The notes under the pieces: generated by a model | What the model saw: the letters and a program-made list of their open reading frames with translations, nothing else | What the model was told of the DNA's origin: nothing | Database searches by the model: none | Made by a program: the position numbers and the translations under genes | Part shown: positions 15,068 to 27,300 of the stretch, one piece after another | Layout of the letters: each line of letters begins with the position of its first letter | How positions within the stretch are numbered: the first letter of the stretch is position 1 | Source of the DNA: Whitmania pigra | Taxonomy: Eukaryota > Annelida > Clitellata > Hirudinida > Haemopidae | Length of the DNA stretch: 64,000 nucleotides | Assembly (NCBI GenBank): GCA_021613335.1 | Contig: JAJTWR010000113.1 | Span: 1,739,501-1,803,500 of the forward strand | Direction: 5' to 3'

Positions 15068-16189
15068 CTTGTAAGCAGGGACGTACCGAAGGCAAAATAG
15101 TGGGAGGGGGGGGAATAAAGGACAATTTTTCCCAACTCCAAAAATGTTTTCTTAATATTTTGTCAATATTTATTGTTCGCTAACAACAACTATTATAACC
15201 AACTCAAAACTTTGATAAAATTTAACAGACAAGAGTCATGTTACATTAAAATATGTGTGCAATGTCTCCCAAATATTAAACAAAATCTATCTTTTACACA
15301 AAAATACAACTTCTTCACTAGTAGTAAGAAAATCTTCACTAGTGCTTGTATCCGCTTGTAAAATGGCCAACCAACTCAGATACTTTCTGTTGAGCTTTTT
15401 TAAACTCCCCCGACATTGAAGCAGCAAAATCATACGATTGTAAAAAAAGATTGTCAGTATCAACGGCATTGCGTTGCAAGCAACTGACTATACTCTTTCC
15501 TATTCCAGCGCCAGCCTTGTCAGTTATTTCGGTTATTTGCAAGAGTCTTTCGTTTGCAATTCCTTCCTGATTGACGAAACGGATTACAATAGTCAACATG
15601 TCTTTCCTCGAACTACCTGGTGCTGGATCCGCCGTCACAGTCTAAAACGATTGTCAGAAATTTCTTTAAGGATTTTACTTTTGAGCGTGTTCACAATTAA
15701 TTGAACAACATTTTGCGATCTTCGCCTCAGATATGAAACATGATAAGGTCTCAGCTTAACATCCTCAAACCATCCTTTTAAACAAGGATTATAACGAGCC
15801 ATACCATTTACTGATAATTACTGCGGAATTGTAATAACAACTTGTTGGTTAGACTTATTAAACTATAGTAATATTTGTTATTACTACCAATTAAGGGCTT
15901 ATTATAACACACCAAAAACTCAAACTTTCAAATAACCGCCAACAAATTATGAAAGTAAATCACCAAGACAACGAAATATCCAACCAATGGCGAATTTAAT
16001 TTAATACCAAGAGAGATGGGCGTCTGCTGACATTATTTCATTTTGAATATTTGTTGTAACTTTAAATCCTAAACTTTGTAGGAATTATTATAATATGCAT
16101 TTAAATTGTGAATCCTAATTTTCCCAACTTATTTCACTCTGTTCCAAGTGGGGGGCAAGCTGTCCTCAAGGGGTGTCCCTGCTTGTAAG
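15068..16189. mobile_element. hAT element with perfect 8-bp target-site duplication
   Basis: CTTGTAAG at 15068-15075 and again at 16182-16189 flank an 1106-bp element (15076-16181). The element starts CAGGGACGTACC and ends with the reverse complement of CAGGGACACC. An 8-bp duplication and a CAGGG start are the hallmarks of hAT transposition. Inside, on the minus strand at 15339-15700, lies a ZMYM1-like hAT transposase fragment. The flank 'agacctt|gtaag' continues cleanly across the element, so the empty site can be reconstructed. Confidence 0.9.
15339..15700 (-). pseudogene. ZMYM1-like hAT transposase fragment
   Basis: An open minus-strand stretch of about 99 codons contains SYDFAASMSGEFKKAQQKV, matching the conserved 'QSYDNAANMSGKY.G.Q' block of ZMYM1/DUF4371-type hAT transposases, and an upstream 'MLTIVIRF' strand like the 'LTIIVRYV' of the RNase H fold. 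It lies inside the 15076-16181 hAT element, which is too short to encode the whole enzyme, so the element is an internally deleted, non-autonomous derivative. Confidence 0.75.
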
Positions 16190-16378
16190 GACACTGAACT
16201 TCGCCCCATAACTTCTCCCGCATTCTCAAGTATGCAGGACAATGCTAATGACTCAGCGCATAGCAGTGGACTCTTTTGTTTCAAGTCCTAGCGAAAGTCT
16301 ATTTAAGCAACCAGAAGGAGACTCTCATCATTAAAGTCATACTTCTAGGGATCATCTCTAAAGTGTGCTTCGCTAGGA

Positions 16379-17360
16379 CTGTGATCCCCAACCTTTTTAT
16401 CGCCGCGGACCGGTTAATGTTGATAATTTTACCGCGGACCGCTCGGGGGGGTTAGTTGATTGTTTATATTTTAGATCGTTTTAATTTAATAACTTTAATT
16501 TTATTGTATTTACACACGCCTTCAAAATTCATGCAGTTACACAAAAAATGAATATAAAGTGATTTAAAATTTAACTTATTAGAACGCTAAATCAATGAGA
16601 ACCCTGAGTTTGTTTCTTTCCAACGAGACGGTTCCATCTGGGGGTAATCGAAGACAATGACACCCGAAGTGTGTTGTTTGTGTCCAGTTTATTCCGTTGT
16701 TTTGTTTTGGTTGCTGTCACTGCAGAAAACCCCGCTTCACAAAGATAGGATGTCGGAAATGGCAACAGGGATTTAAGTGCTGTGGTTGCAATCTTAGGGT
16801 ATTCCGCCATGACTTTAATCCAGAACACCGGTAGAGTTGTTGTCTGGAACGTAGTTTCAAGGACGCCATCATTAGCAATCTCCAGCAGTTGATCTTCTTG
16901 CACAGACATGCTAGATTCGCTGGTTTGTTGACAAATGGGTCGCGGATCCATTCCTTACCAGTTCGTGGGTCTTTTGTTGCTGGGAAGTAACGCTCGAACT
17001 CTTTTAAAAGCAAAGACAGGTCATCAACTTGGAGAATGAATGCTCAGGTTCAGTCTCGCGTAAAATCCCCGCTAATGTTTGAAACATGTCCGTAATGACT
17101 CTGTTCACGCGCTTTCCCCACAACTACAGTTTGGCTTTAAATGCAGCTACTTTGTCTGCCAACTTGAAAACAGTTGTTATTGTCCCCTGAAGGGACAATT
17201 TGAGTTCATTGAGCAGGCTGAATATGTCACACAGGTAAGCTGGTTTGGGGGGGGGGGGGGGCTCAAGTTTAGAAAAGGGACGAAAGCCCGACGCAGTCGA
17301 AAAAATTTGGCATTGTTTCGTACTGCCATTCCAGCTGGAGTTCTAACAAGTTGAGATGTA
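16379..17360 (-). pseudogene. ZBED5/FAM200-like hAT transposase, decayed
   Basis: The minus-strand reading, with frameshifts near 16900 and a stop near 17143, runs collinearly with the C-terminal half of hAT transposases related to ZBED5/FAM200/GTF2IRD2. It has DIFSLLNELKLSLQG near 17210, [47 protein letters not shown] near 16990, FWIKVMAEYPKIATTALK, and LPFPTSYLCEAGFSAVTATK (the dimerisation region) near 16720. The 3' side ends at 'gtgatccccaacctttttatcgc' (16381), like the CAGTGGTCCCCAACC ends of Charlie-type hATs. The 5' end was not found. Confidence 0.8.
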
Positions 17361-17780
17361 CAAGTGCGGAGAGGCCTTTGCTATTTTGGTATAATCCGCT
17401 TTTATGTCGCGTTCTTTTTTTTTACAGTATCGGCTAAGATACCTTTGAAACAAATAAAATAGTGTTTTGAGTGATCACCTTGGTGGGTTAAAAGATCTGG
17501 ACAAGAATTTCAGGAATAGAAAGTGAGCGCTTAAAAATTCATCACTTTTATCTAATTTAGGGGAAAGTTTGTACAATCATCGTATCATCAATTTGTTTGG
17601 AGGAGGTTCCTTGCCATATTATGTGCTCTGCGAAAGATTTTAAGTATCCATAAAACATTAAACGGTCTTCGTAATAATTACGAATTTATGGTCCAAAACC
17701 GATCTAAATAAAATCAGGATCGTAAATTTAGAGCTATACTCTTTATATAGAGCTTTCCATTTATAGCGTATATGTAATAT

Positions 17781-18303
17781 ATGGCTAACATTGATGAGAT
17801 TGGATCTAGTACCTTGCCTATGTTTTACCTGGGCAAGCTTTCTGGAGTAAACCTGCAAAGTGGAGAAAGAGATAGGGACGTACAACTGATAGATCACATT
17901 GAAGAAGCCCAACTAGATAATCGCCTGCCAATCTTCCCCAAACAGTCTGACTTAATCCATTTCAGCGTTTCAACTCATGGTTTTAAAGTCACAGAGACTT
18001 CGACTGGTAATGTGACCCACAGGTATCCATTGCACTCAATTGCTCAGGTTGATATTTATTTTTGATCAATTTTAGATGAAATAAACAACTTTAATTTTGT
18101 TACTTGTGTTTTAAAATCAGATTGTGTTTTATAATGAGGCCAATGAGCGGAACAACCTGGTTTTCAAGATCGGAAGAGAAGGGGAGAATTCGTTTGACTG
18201 CTTAGTATTCCAATGCCAGGATGAAGAAGTTGCTGTGAGAGTTTGCGAAACTTTCAAATCTCTCTTTGACATGTTCTTGAACATCAGGGAATCAAATGAC
18301 TGA
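17781..18303 (+). CDS. ITGB1BP1: ICAP-1-like PTB-domain protein (integrin beta-1 binding protein 1), 2 exons
   Basis: Exons 17781-18047 and 18121-18303, 149 residues. An in-frame stop lies two codons before the ATG, so this start is favoured. The protein is almost entirely one PTB fold: FYLGKLSGVNL (first strand), VQLIDHIEEAQLDNRLP (helix region), LIHFSVSTHGFKV, HRYPLHSIAQ|IVFYNEAN, SFDCLVFQCQDEEVAVRVCETF (C-terminal helix). This order matches ICAP-1, which binds the integrin beta-1 tail and KRIT1. Human ICAP-1 is 200 residues and has a Ser/Thr-rich N-terminal ~50 residues with an NLS that is absent here. Failure to splice the 73-bp intron would end the protein four residues after Val at the junction. 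ICAP-1 assignment is more likely than another PTB family. Confidence 0.8.
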
Positions 18304-19780
18304 GTTGATTTTAAGGCACCATTCAAAAGTGAAATAAATGACATTTATGACTAAATGCCTAACTAATTTTTTTGGGGGATAATTAGAGAGATGTCTAATC
18401 CTGAACCTCATTAGAATATATGCCATTGCAAGGTGGATTTGTGAACCCCTCTGATAACTATACGGAACCCAATGCAAGCAGCTAGCTATTTCTAATATTT
18501 TTCTGCATCATGGCATTTTAGTTCAATTTTTATTTTGTTAGAAAAGCAGTCTTTCCAATAGGATGAGAATCACCTCGAAAGAGCTTCTTGGTGTTAATTA
18601 TTGCCAGACAACATCTTATTAGCCACCAGATTCAACCGTACTTCTGCTTTTTGCCACTGCACCTTTTTTTTAACCAGAAATAAACATGGATAAAAAAATT
18701 AAATTACGAAGTATGCCAAATTAAGTTGTTGTTAAGAAAGCAGGATGTACACTAATAATGTAACTTTATTAAAATCTTGAAAATGTCACCAAATGTGGAA
18801 TGATAGACTGGATCAATATAGGATGATGACTAAGATCAAATGACTTGGAAATATTCAAACCACAACAAACAAATACTGTTGGAACCTAAATGGCACGATC
18901 GATGTTTGTTCTGCATAATTCTCTAAGTTTAATGTCAATAAGAAAAATTTAAAATTAGCTGAATGTCTAACAAGGAATGTTATGAATAAAAATACAGATT
19001 ATAAAAGTAAACAAAATACATAGCACAAAAAGATACATAAAGTCAAACAAAATAACTGAGTTTTAATGTAATTACATAAAACAAGAATGTCATGATACTG
19101 ACAACTGATTGAGCTGACCCAATTTGCCTAAAAATGTTTCATGTTGAATGACAGCAAAGTGACAATTCTGGAAGACACCTGAAAATTAATGCAAAGCATC
19201 CTACTTTTCAACGAGAAAACTTACATAAACTCAAAAGCAATAAATAAATCTTAATTGTAACTCGACACTTCCATAAACATCAGAATTAAAAAGTAGATAA
19301 AAATGCAAGATATTCTCATAAAAAAGTGGAATCCATAGAAGGATCTTGGAATGTTTCCTAAATTCTTAAGTGTCCTAAGGATCAAAGCAGCATGGTAAAT
19401 AATTTGGAGTGAGATGGATGCGGCTTTTGAGAATAAAATCTATTGGCAAGACATCTTCATTTCTTTGATGTTGTGCTGGACATTGTTTGACTTGACTTGC
19501 ATGATTTTGGGGAGGCTTTAATAAAAATATGTTTGAATGATTCCAGGTACGATATAAACAAACACAAATAAGTCTTTCCATCAACAATGGAAACTTTGTG
19601 CATTATTTCCCAAGACCTAAAATTACACAAAAAACCCCCATTAACCTTTACAAGATTCAACAGCCCAACTCATTCTATTCACAAAACCTTCGACATGTGA
19701 CAAAATGTTTTTTTGTATGATCTTCTTGATACCTCCATCAAGCAGCAACTAACATTGTATAAATTATATTATTAATGACT
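18304..19780. other. Intergenic between convergent ICAP-1 and ONECUT genes
   Basis: AT-rich sequence with several AATAAA/TTTATT polyadenylation-like signals. I looked on the minus strand for a homeodomain exon belonging to the ONECUT gene (a conserved F-x-N-x-R helix 3) and did not see one. Confidence 0.5.
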
Positions 19781-20689
19781 CTACAAGAACAAAACACAAA
19801 ACTCCTCCATACACAATATGGACAGCCTCTCGGAGTCTGATTCTTGAAGCCACTTCAGCATCCTTCCAAAAGTTTCCCTCCCTGACTTCATCTTTGCCCA
19901 AGGCTTTGGATTCCTCAGGAGATCACTGAGAGTTCCTTGGCTTCGACCGAGAATTTTTTGAGCAAACAAAACTTGCGATATATTGAGACGTTTCAGCTCG
20001 TTGGTGACCTAGAAGTTAAGATTATGATATGTGCCACATCAAATTTTGCATGCATTTCCAATCGTATGCTACATTCTATTATATGTATATTATCAAGTAT
20101 GTCTAATAAGTTTATCAAGTGTGTTTAATATGTAAGTTTACTATGTAATAACAGTATCCACATTATTTAAATGTGAGTCAAATTAGACTTGATTCTCATA
20201 AACCATTGCATTAGTATTTACCCTTTCAGCTACATCCCTGGTATCCAATTCAAGATCAGACCAATCAACAACTTTATCTGAATGAGATGGTGATGGGCAT
20301 GTTTCATTAAGTTGCAAGCATTGATTCTCAACATGCTTGAGACCTGCTACATTTAAACGTTTGTTATCACCATCGACGAGAGCAAAATTATTCTTGCAAT
20401 CGAGAAGAGAGAGGATTAAAATGGAAGAATGATGATCGGATGAATTGACGTCATCGGAATCCGATGGAACGGGAGTCAATGGCGGGATGTATTCCAAGCT
20501 GTTGCAATCGTGATAACCGCCGTCACTACTGTCACAAGAAATCCGATAGAAAGTATCGCTCTCGAACTCGGCCAATGGTTCCAATGGGGTGAGTTCTGCA
20601 TAAGTCACCCCTAGGTCGGAGCATCCATCAAAATCTAGTGATTCATCCTCAGAAACGTCCATTTCATCCTCCCCTTCAACTAGGCTCAT
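19781..20689 (-). CDS. ONECUT-family CUT-domain protein without visible homeodomain
   Basis: Exons 20689-20222 and 20008-19781, 231 residues; donor AGG|GTAAAT and acceptor TTCTAG|GTC keep the frame. The N-terminal 140 residues are acidic and Ser-rich with no known domain. Residues ~143-215 form a CUT domain split by the intron: LDTRDVAERVTNELKRLNIS, FAQKILGRSQGTLSDLLRNP, KPWAKMKSGRETFGRMLKWL. The GRSQGTLSDLLRNPKPW and LKSGRETF-type signature matches ONECUT (HNF6) rather than CUX or SATB. ONECUT proteins bind DNA with CUT plus a divergent homeodomain encoded by the next exon. Here the frame closes 17 residues after the CUT with SILCMEEFCVLFL and no homeodomain follows. A weak GTATGG donor at 19812 could extend it. 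Confidence 0.8.
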
Positions 20690-22186
20690 TTTTCATCATC
20701 ACAACCCGCACCGATCCAGCCTTTGTGTTATGAAGTATACACTCTCTGACACAAATGTTATATGTTTGGAGCGACTACTTACCGAATTTAAGATGAATTT
20801 TGATTAAAACATTGAATTTTGCGATTTTTGTCGATAAATATAACGCTTTCTTTAATTCTTCAATAATTTAATTGTTTGTTCAATAACATTATGATGATGA
20901 TGGAAATAAAAAAAGGAGGATGAAACAAGTAAGAAATATTAAAATCAATATTTAAATTTTAAACATCGTCTTATAGAAATGCAATCACCGGCAATCACTT
21001 AGTCGCTGATCACCGCACCTGTTTCAGAGACATTTCTTCACTCTTTTCATGCAGCTAAAAAAGCCCACTGAAGTCAGAAACTTTTAAAATCTCACTAAAC
21101 CAAGTGTAAGGTGATTTTCAAATTAAACTGATGGCCGTGGATGATGCCCTTTCTTCCAACAATTGTAGAAAGAATTTTGCGAAGACAACAAACTGATTAT
21201 AGACCTAAATTCCTCAATGCCACTTCTAGGATAAAGTTCGTTAATGATATAGAAGCATCAAAAGTATTAGAACTTAGATTCAATGCTGACACGCATTAAG
21301 AACATTGCTTCCGATAACTTTAACTAAAGTTAGTAACTTAGCATCCAATTAAGAAACAAAATTGTCTAAGCATGCAAAGAAGATGTCGGTTAGGAATTGA
21401 ACCGGGAACCCGGCCTTGGCCACGGCAAAATTTAGCCGGGAAATGTCGTAAATCATGTAAAAAATTTTGACACTTTTTTAAATGCGAACGTCTATTCCAT
21501 GTTAAAAATCCAACTTATCATAAAATCTTTCATTTGATGGAATAAAAGCTGGAATATGGAAGATGGAATAAAATAATTAGTTATAAAAGCCATTGAGAGA
21601 GGCTGAGATTTGAATTCCTAATGGAGTCGCCAAAGTCTTAATAATTTGTTTTATTTTGTTTTATTTATTTGATTAAAGTCCGTTGCATAACTAGGATGAT
21701 TGGGACTTCTTAATAATTTGTCTACTACGCTTGGTATTAATAATTCATGATAACTCATAATAACTCATCATAATAAACAAAATCGTCCGATACTTGGAGC
21801 ACCTTTGTGGAATAATCCCGCTGTTCTTAAAATACTCATACTTAAGAAGCCGTAATTTTTCCACATTCTATGGCAAACGTCTAACCATGAATGCCATTTA
21901 GAATTGATTTTACTGTCACTTGGGCTGGCAAGTGGACCATCCATCTATCCGCCCGTCCACCCATCCATCCATTCCAGGTTTGCTACGTCTAACAGCTTGT
22001 TAGACACACCATCCAAAAGGAAAGGGATATCCAAAACACCTATACGTTTCTTCATATACTCGTTCTGTCCCTGCCTTCTCAGATGCAGGGATATCGTTTC
22101 AGCTTTTTTCAAGGGGCAAACCCTCGTGAAACTTTAAGAAAATATTTTTAACTATCCTAAAGTCAATCGACCCTAAAAATGTAAGT
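20690..22186. other. Upstream of ONECUT; intergenic with repeat fragments
   Basis: No gene seen. 21395-21420 carries a GC-rich 'taggaattgaaccgggaacc' end resembling the termini of the 14848 and 22187 MITE-like copies. 21660-21690 (minus) carries the 'gcaacggactttaatcaaat' retroelement-tail block. 21935-21970 has short CATC/CCAT-rich simple sequence. Confidence 0.45.
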
Positions 22187-22456
22187 TTCACTTAAGACTT
22201 TGATTAGGGTTGATAAACAAAGGAAGGTAAGGAAGGAATAGTAAACACAAGTTTTATATGTGCAAAAGAGTTTTGAAATTACAAATAGTTGGAATTACAG
22301 CCAAATAACTATTCATCACTGAATTTTCATGCTAGCAAATGCAAAAAGTTTTAAGAAGTCGAAGAAAAGCAGAACATTACTATATTAGCACGTTAGAGAG
22401 TTTCTTATCTTAGCATGTAGTTTGTACCCCGTCCCCGGTCGATCCCTAATGTCGCT
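22187..22456 (-). mobile_element. MITE-like repeat, second copy
   Basis: Minus-strand homologue of 14848-15060. Its two ends, TAGGGTTGA at 22191 and the reverse complement of TAGGGATCGA ending near 22450, form short imperfect terminal inverted repeats of a ~260-bp unit. It carries no coding capacity. A clear target-site duplication was not seen. Confidence 0.6.
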
Positions 22457-22611
22457 GCGCATTGAACAGCGTTAGTTGGGTTTCAATCACAGTACCAGTG
22501 GCTGAAAACACGAGATATCCTCACAATTTCTTGGATATCGCCTGTGCTCCCTTGGGCCTGACAGTGATATAGTCATTCAGTAGGACTCCAAACTGAACTC
22601 ATGTTACATCA

Positions 22612-22840
22612 GTTACTTTCACTAGGTTGGTTTGTAACTTCCTTTATATAACGCCATATGCATAGCGTCAGAGGCGCTTCTTGTAACCATTTATATAGCG
22701 CTCCTTCCCAAGGGCGCTGGCGGCAGTGCAGGCTGGGTTTCGAAAACGACACATTACGACTGTTGCCATTACCGCCGTATGCAGACACGTAACCCATTCG
22801 GCTAACCTGTACGCCAAGTTTAAGCGCCGATAGGTCATCG
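22612..22840 (+). repeat. Dispersed ~220-bp repeat family, fullest copy
   Basis: Reference copy used to recognise the others. In order: 'cctttatataacgccatatg', 'gcgcttcttgtaaccattta', 'tagcgctccttcccaaggg', 'cagtgcaggctgggtttcg', 'acattacgactgttgccatt', 'cgtaacccattcgg'. The two 'tttatata' blocks at 22642 and 22691, about 50 bp apart, hint at an internal duplication. Other copies are at 560 (minus), 6288 (minus), 12543, 43470, 44392 (minus, partial) and 55668 (partial). Confidence 0.75.
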
Positions 22841-23160
22841 CATTTCTTTTAGTTGAATTTATGAACATTTCAGCAAACATATAATCAACCGACTGGTTCT
22901 GCACCTCTTCAGACATTGACTATTTGCGATATTGCCCAATATGCGAAAAAATATCATTGAACGTATTTCTTGTCAGTAATTTCCTGAGATTCTGTTGACG
23001 CTAACGTATCACTTTTCTGTAACATGGCTTCCAGGACACTAACGATGTTTTTAATTCTAAGTTTTACTTCGCTTACTTAACAGTACCAAAAATACCGTCG
23101 GGTTTCAGCTACTAATAATTCATGAGGTGAATTAATTTGGTTTCACTTGTTCTGACATTA

Positions 23161-24127
<967 letters not shown>

Positions 24128-24382
24128 ACAGCGCTTGGCTAAATAAAATTGCTAAAAACACACAAACAAAATTAATAGTCAGATCTGCAACAAATGATCT
24201 GGATACATGGAAGAATGTTACATTCTTAGGCTTTCATCTCATTGCCGCCATTGCCAATTTTTATCAATCGATCTCGCTTAATTTGGACAAAGGCCAACAA
24301 GAATCTAATAAGAACTCAAAGATATCCCTCACTCAATCTTTGACGAATAACTGATGTATTTCACGTTATTTTAAATATTAAC

Positions 24383-27300
24383 ATGATTTTGATTCTGCTT
24401 CTTTCGACATTATACCCAACAGGCAAGTCTTTAAATTTCAGACTGTTTAAGCTAACATCCTCCTTATGTAATAATAGAATTAAAGTAATAATGTAACTAT
24501 CCTTTCATATTTGTAAATATTATATTTCTTTGGAATGAAGAAAACAAACAAAATTCAAACATTGGGACAATTTGAATGATCACCTTAGCTAAAAGTTTTT
24601 TGCTCATTATGTGAACCCAGTTTAATAAATGCATTTAAGTTTAAATATGTCATAAATCTAATACTTTGAAAGATGGCCTTGCCAAAGAGTAGCGATCTTT
24701 TTAAAAATCTTTTTTTGCGTTCCAGCGTTAATAATACTTTACATTTGTTATTTGATATTGCTGCATGTGAATATGGTCACTTGGAATAATGCAAATACAG
24801 CATATACATTTTGCAGTTGCTCAAGAGGTCGCCTTTAGTAACTCATCCTACTTTTTCCGCATATTCCAAGGTGCTTCTTTGAATTCCTGGGTTGGAAAAG
24901 TAATTGCTTGCATCTCAAAGCAGCAATGTTCCCCGTCATCCTCATCTGGATTCTCATACTTCTTAATAAATGACCTGCAATCAAACTTCAAAATAGATCG
25001 AAATGAAGGCGTAATAACTACTGCTACCGAGATAAATAATGAGATTGGAACTGTGTACAATTTAGTTGCCATAGCAACCAGTGGTGGAGTGTCCTTCTCT
25101 GCACCGGTGCTGGTGGAGGTGTCGCAACAAAATAAATATTCTCCTCAATTCATAACAGGCTTAGAAACCGTTGGAATCACAAATATTGAGAAACAGAATG
25201 TCAAAAATCGCTTTGTAATTAGATTACATGCCTTCGACAACGACTCTTTAATCTATGGCTCAAGTAATTATAATGCCATTATCGAATTTCGATTGATTTG
25301 GATTAATTATACCACGACAAGTGGAAACGTGCAAACCCTCGAGGACAAAACTGAATGGTTTGTAATAAATTCAAGCAGTGGAGAAATATTTTTTAATCAT
25401 GTTTCCCTGGACCTCAATACTTTCTTCAACACCACAATACAAGCTTTCAATCCTTCGTGTTCCCCTCCAATGACCTCCAACATCAGCCTCAGATTCGATG
25501 TCACGTCATGTGAAGGTCAGCAGAAAAATATTATACATAACAATATTATAATATTTGCAATAAAGGAACTAACTGCCACACAATGTGACTATCAATTGTT
25601 TCAATTGTTACACAAGGTTACAATTGTTCAACAATTGTAAATTTATGTATTAGACCTCAATTGGATTCCTTTTAAAATTACATAGAATGTATAATTTTTA
25701 GAGAGTAATTATAATTTATAATTTTTATAATTTTTGTATAGAGTTACAAAATGATTTTCAGCTCCGAAAAACGTTGTGGTGTTAAACGTTACATTCAATA
25801 GCGCAATAATATGTTGGTTGAACGTGACCAAGCAGCCTCAAACAGTCAAATACAACATTCTTTATCTCTCCCTCAATTTCACATCGAACAGCGCATTGAA
25901 ATGGCAGATAAAAGAAGTTCTGCAGCAGGGAAGAATTCTGAGCGATGATGTAATCGGCCAATATTTTGCAGTCGTCACTGATGTTATGTGCGAAAGATTG
26001 ATTTCGTTGCACGAGAATACGCTTTACGCATTGCATGTATCATATTCCACCATCTCAAGTTATACTTGCCCACTATCCGAAGAAAAAACATTTTTGACAA
26101 AAACTTTTGGTAATATAACTTTTTAATTTTTGTATTAGTTTGGTTGAAAATGTAGCAATTTGATTACAATTTGTTAGTTTTGTTTTAAATTCAGTAATTC
26201 AATAATTCAAGACTTCATTAACAGCTTGTTCCAGTTATCCTTGTTATCACGGGGGTTCTTGTTACGTCTCCGATGATACGTTTATCTGCCAATGTTCTGA
26301 GAGTTATTTTGGTATTCAGTGTCAAATAATTGATTCTTGTCTATCAATTCTTCCCTGTGAAAACCAGGGAACGTGTCTTTCCAACAGAAACACAAATAAC
26401 TTTAATAATATCCAAAAATCAATAACATTTAGTGACTATACCTGTCTTTGCCCGATTCCTTACGCTGGAAAAAATTGTTCCTACATTGATCCTTGCCTGA
26501 CACCTAACATGTGTTTAAATGGAGCAACATGCATTTCGTATAGAACACCTGGTAATGATCTCAAGGCCTCGTTCTTTTGTTCATGCAAGACAGGATTTTA
26601 TGGGGAATTATGTCAGATTTATGATCCGTGTTTATCCAGTCCCTGCTTCAATGGTGGTCTGTGCAATTCGAAGACGGCATCGTCGAATATGTCCTATACT
26701 TGTAAATGTCCTTCCGGTTTCAGTGGAGATAAATGTGAACTTTTCTCTTCATGTTGGTCAAATCCTTGCTTAAATAACGGTACTTGCCAAAATACTGGAA
26801 CTACCTATACCTGTGGATGTCAGTTTGGGTATCAAAGAAAGAATTGTGAATGGTACAATCCCTGTCTTAATGACAGCTTGTTGATTTGTGGCAATGGTGG
26901 AACATGTGTAAACGAAGAAAATGGAAAACTTCAATGTCTTTGTAGACCTGGTAATATGTCTATAAATATAAAATTTCAACAATTTACATCTTAAATATAT
27001 CTGTATATAGCATTAAAACTTTGAAATTAATATATTTCACATTTTTTTAAAATTAGGGTTTTTTGGTTCCCAGTGCCGCCAAATAGATTCCTGTTCGTTG
27101 TTAAAACCATGTGTTAACGGGATGTGCAATCCATTGGGAGACGGAATTTTCAATTGTTTGTGCACTCCAGGATGGTTTGGTGAAGACTGCAGTAATTATA
27201 ATTCCTGTTTTAACAATCCCTGCTCTAATGGGGCTAACTGTCAAAACTTGGGAAATATGAAATTCATTTGTTTATGCAAAGATGGATATTACGGTGATAG

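Noticed and set aside
21390..21440. tRNA B-box-like sequence (GGTTCAATTCC) on the minus strand
   Set aside because: No acceptable A box, anticodon arm or acceptor stem around it. It matches the GC-rich ends of the MITE-like family instead.
22668..22916. 82-codon minus-strand open frame over the dispersed repeat
   Set aside because: Other repeat copies carry stops and indels in the same frame, so it is unlikely to be a selected protein.
24848..25072. Antisense open frame over receptor exon 2
   Set aside because: It is the shadow of the plus-strand coding exon, which has domain similarity and valid splice sites.
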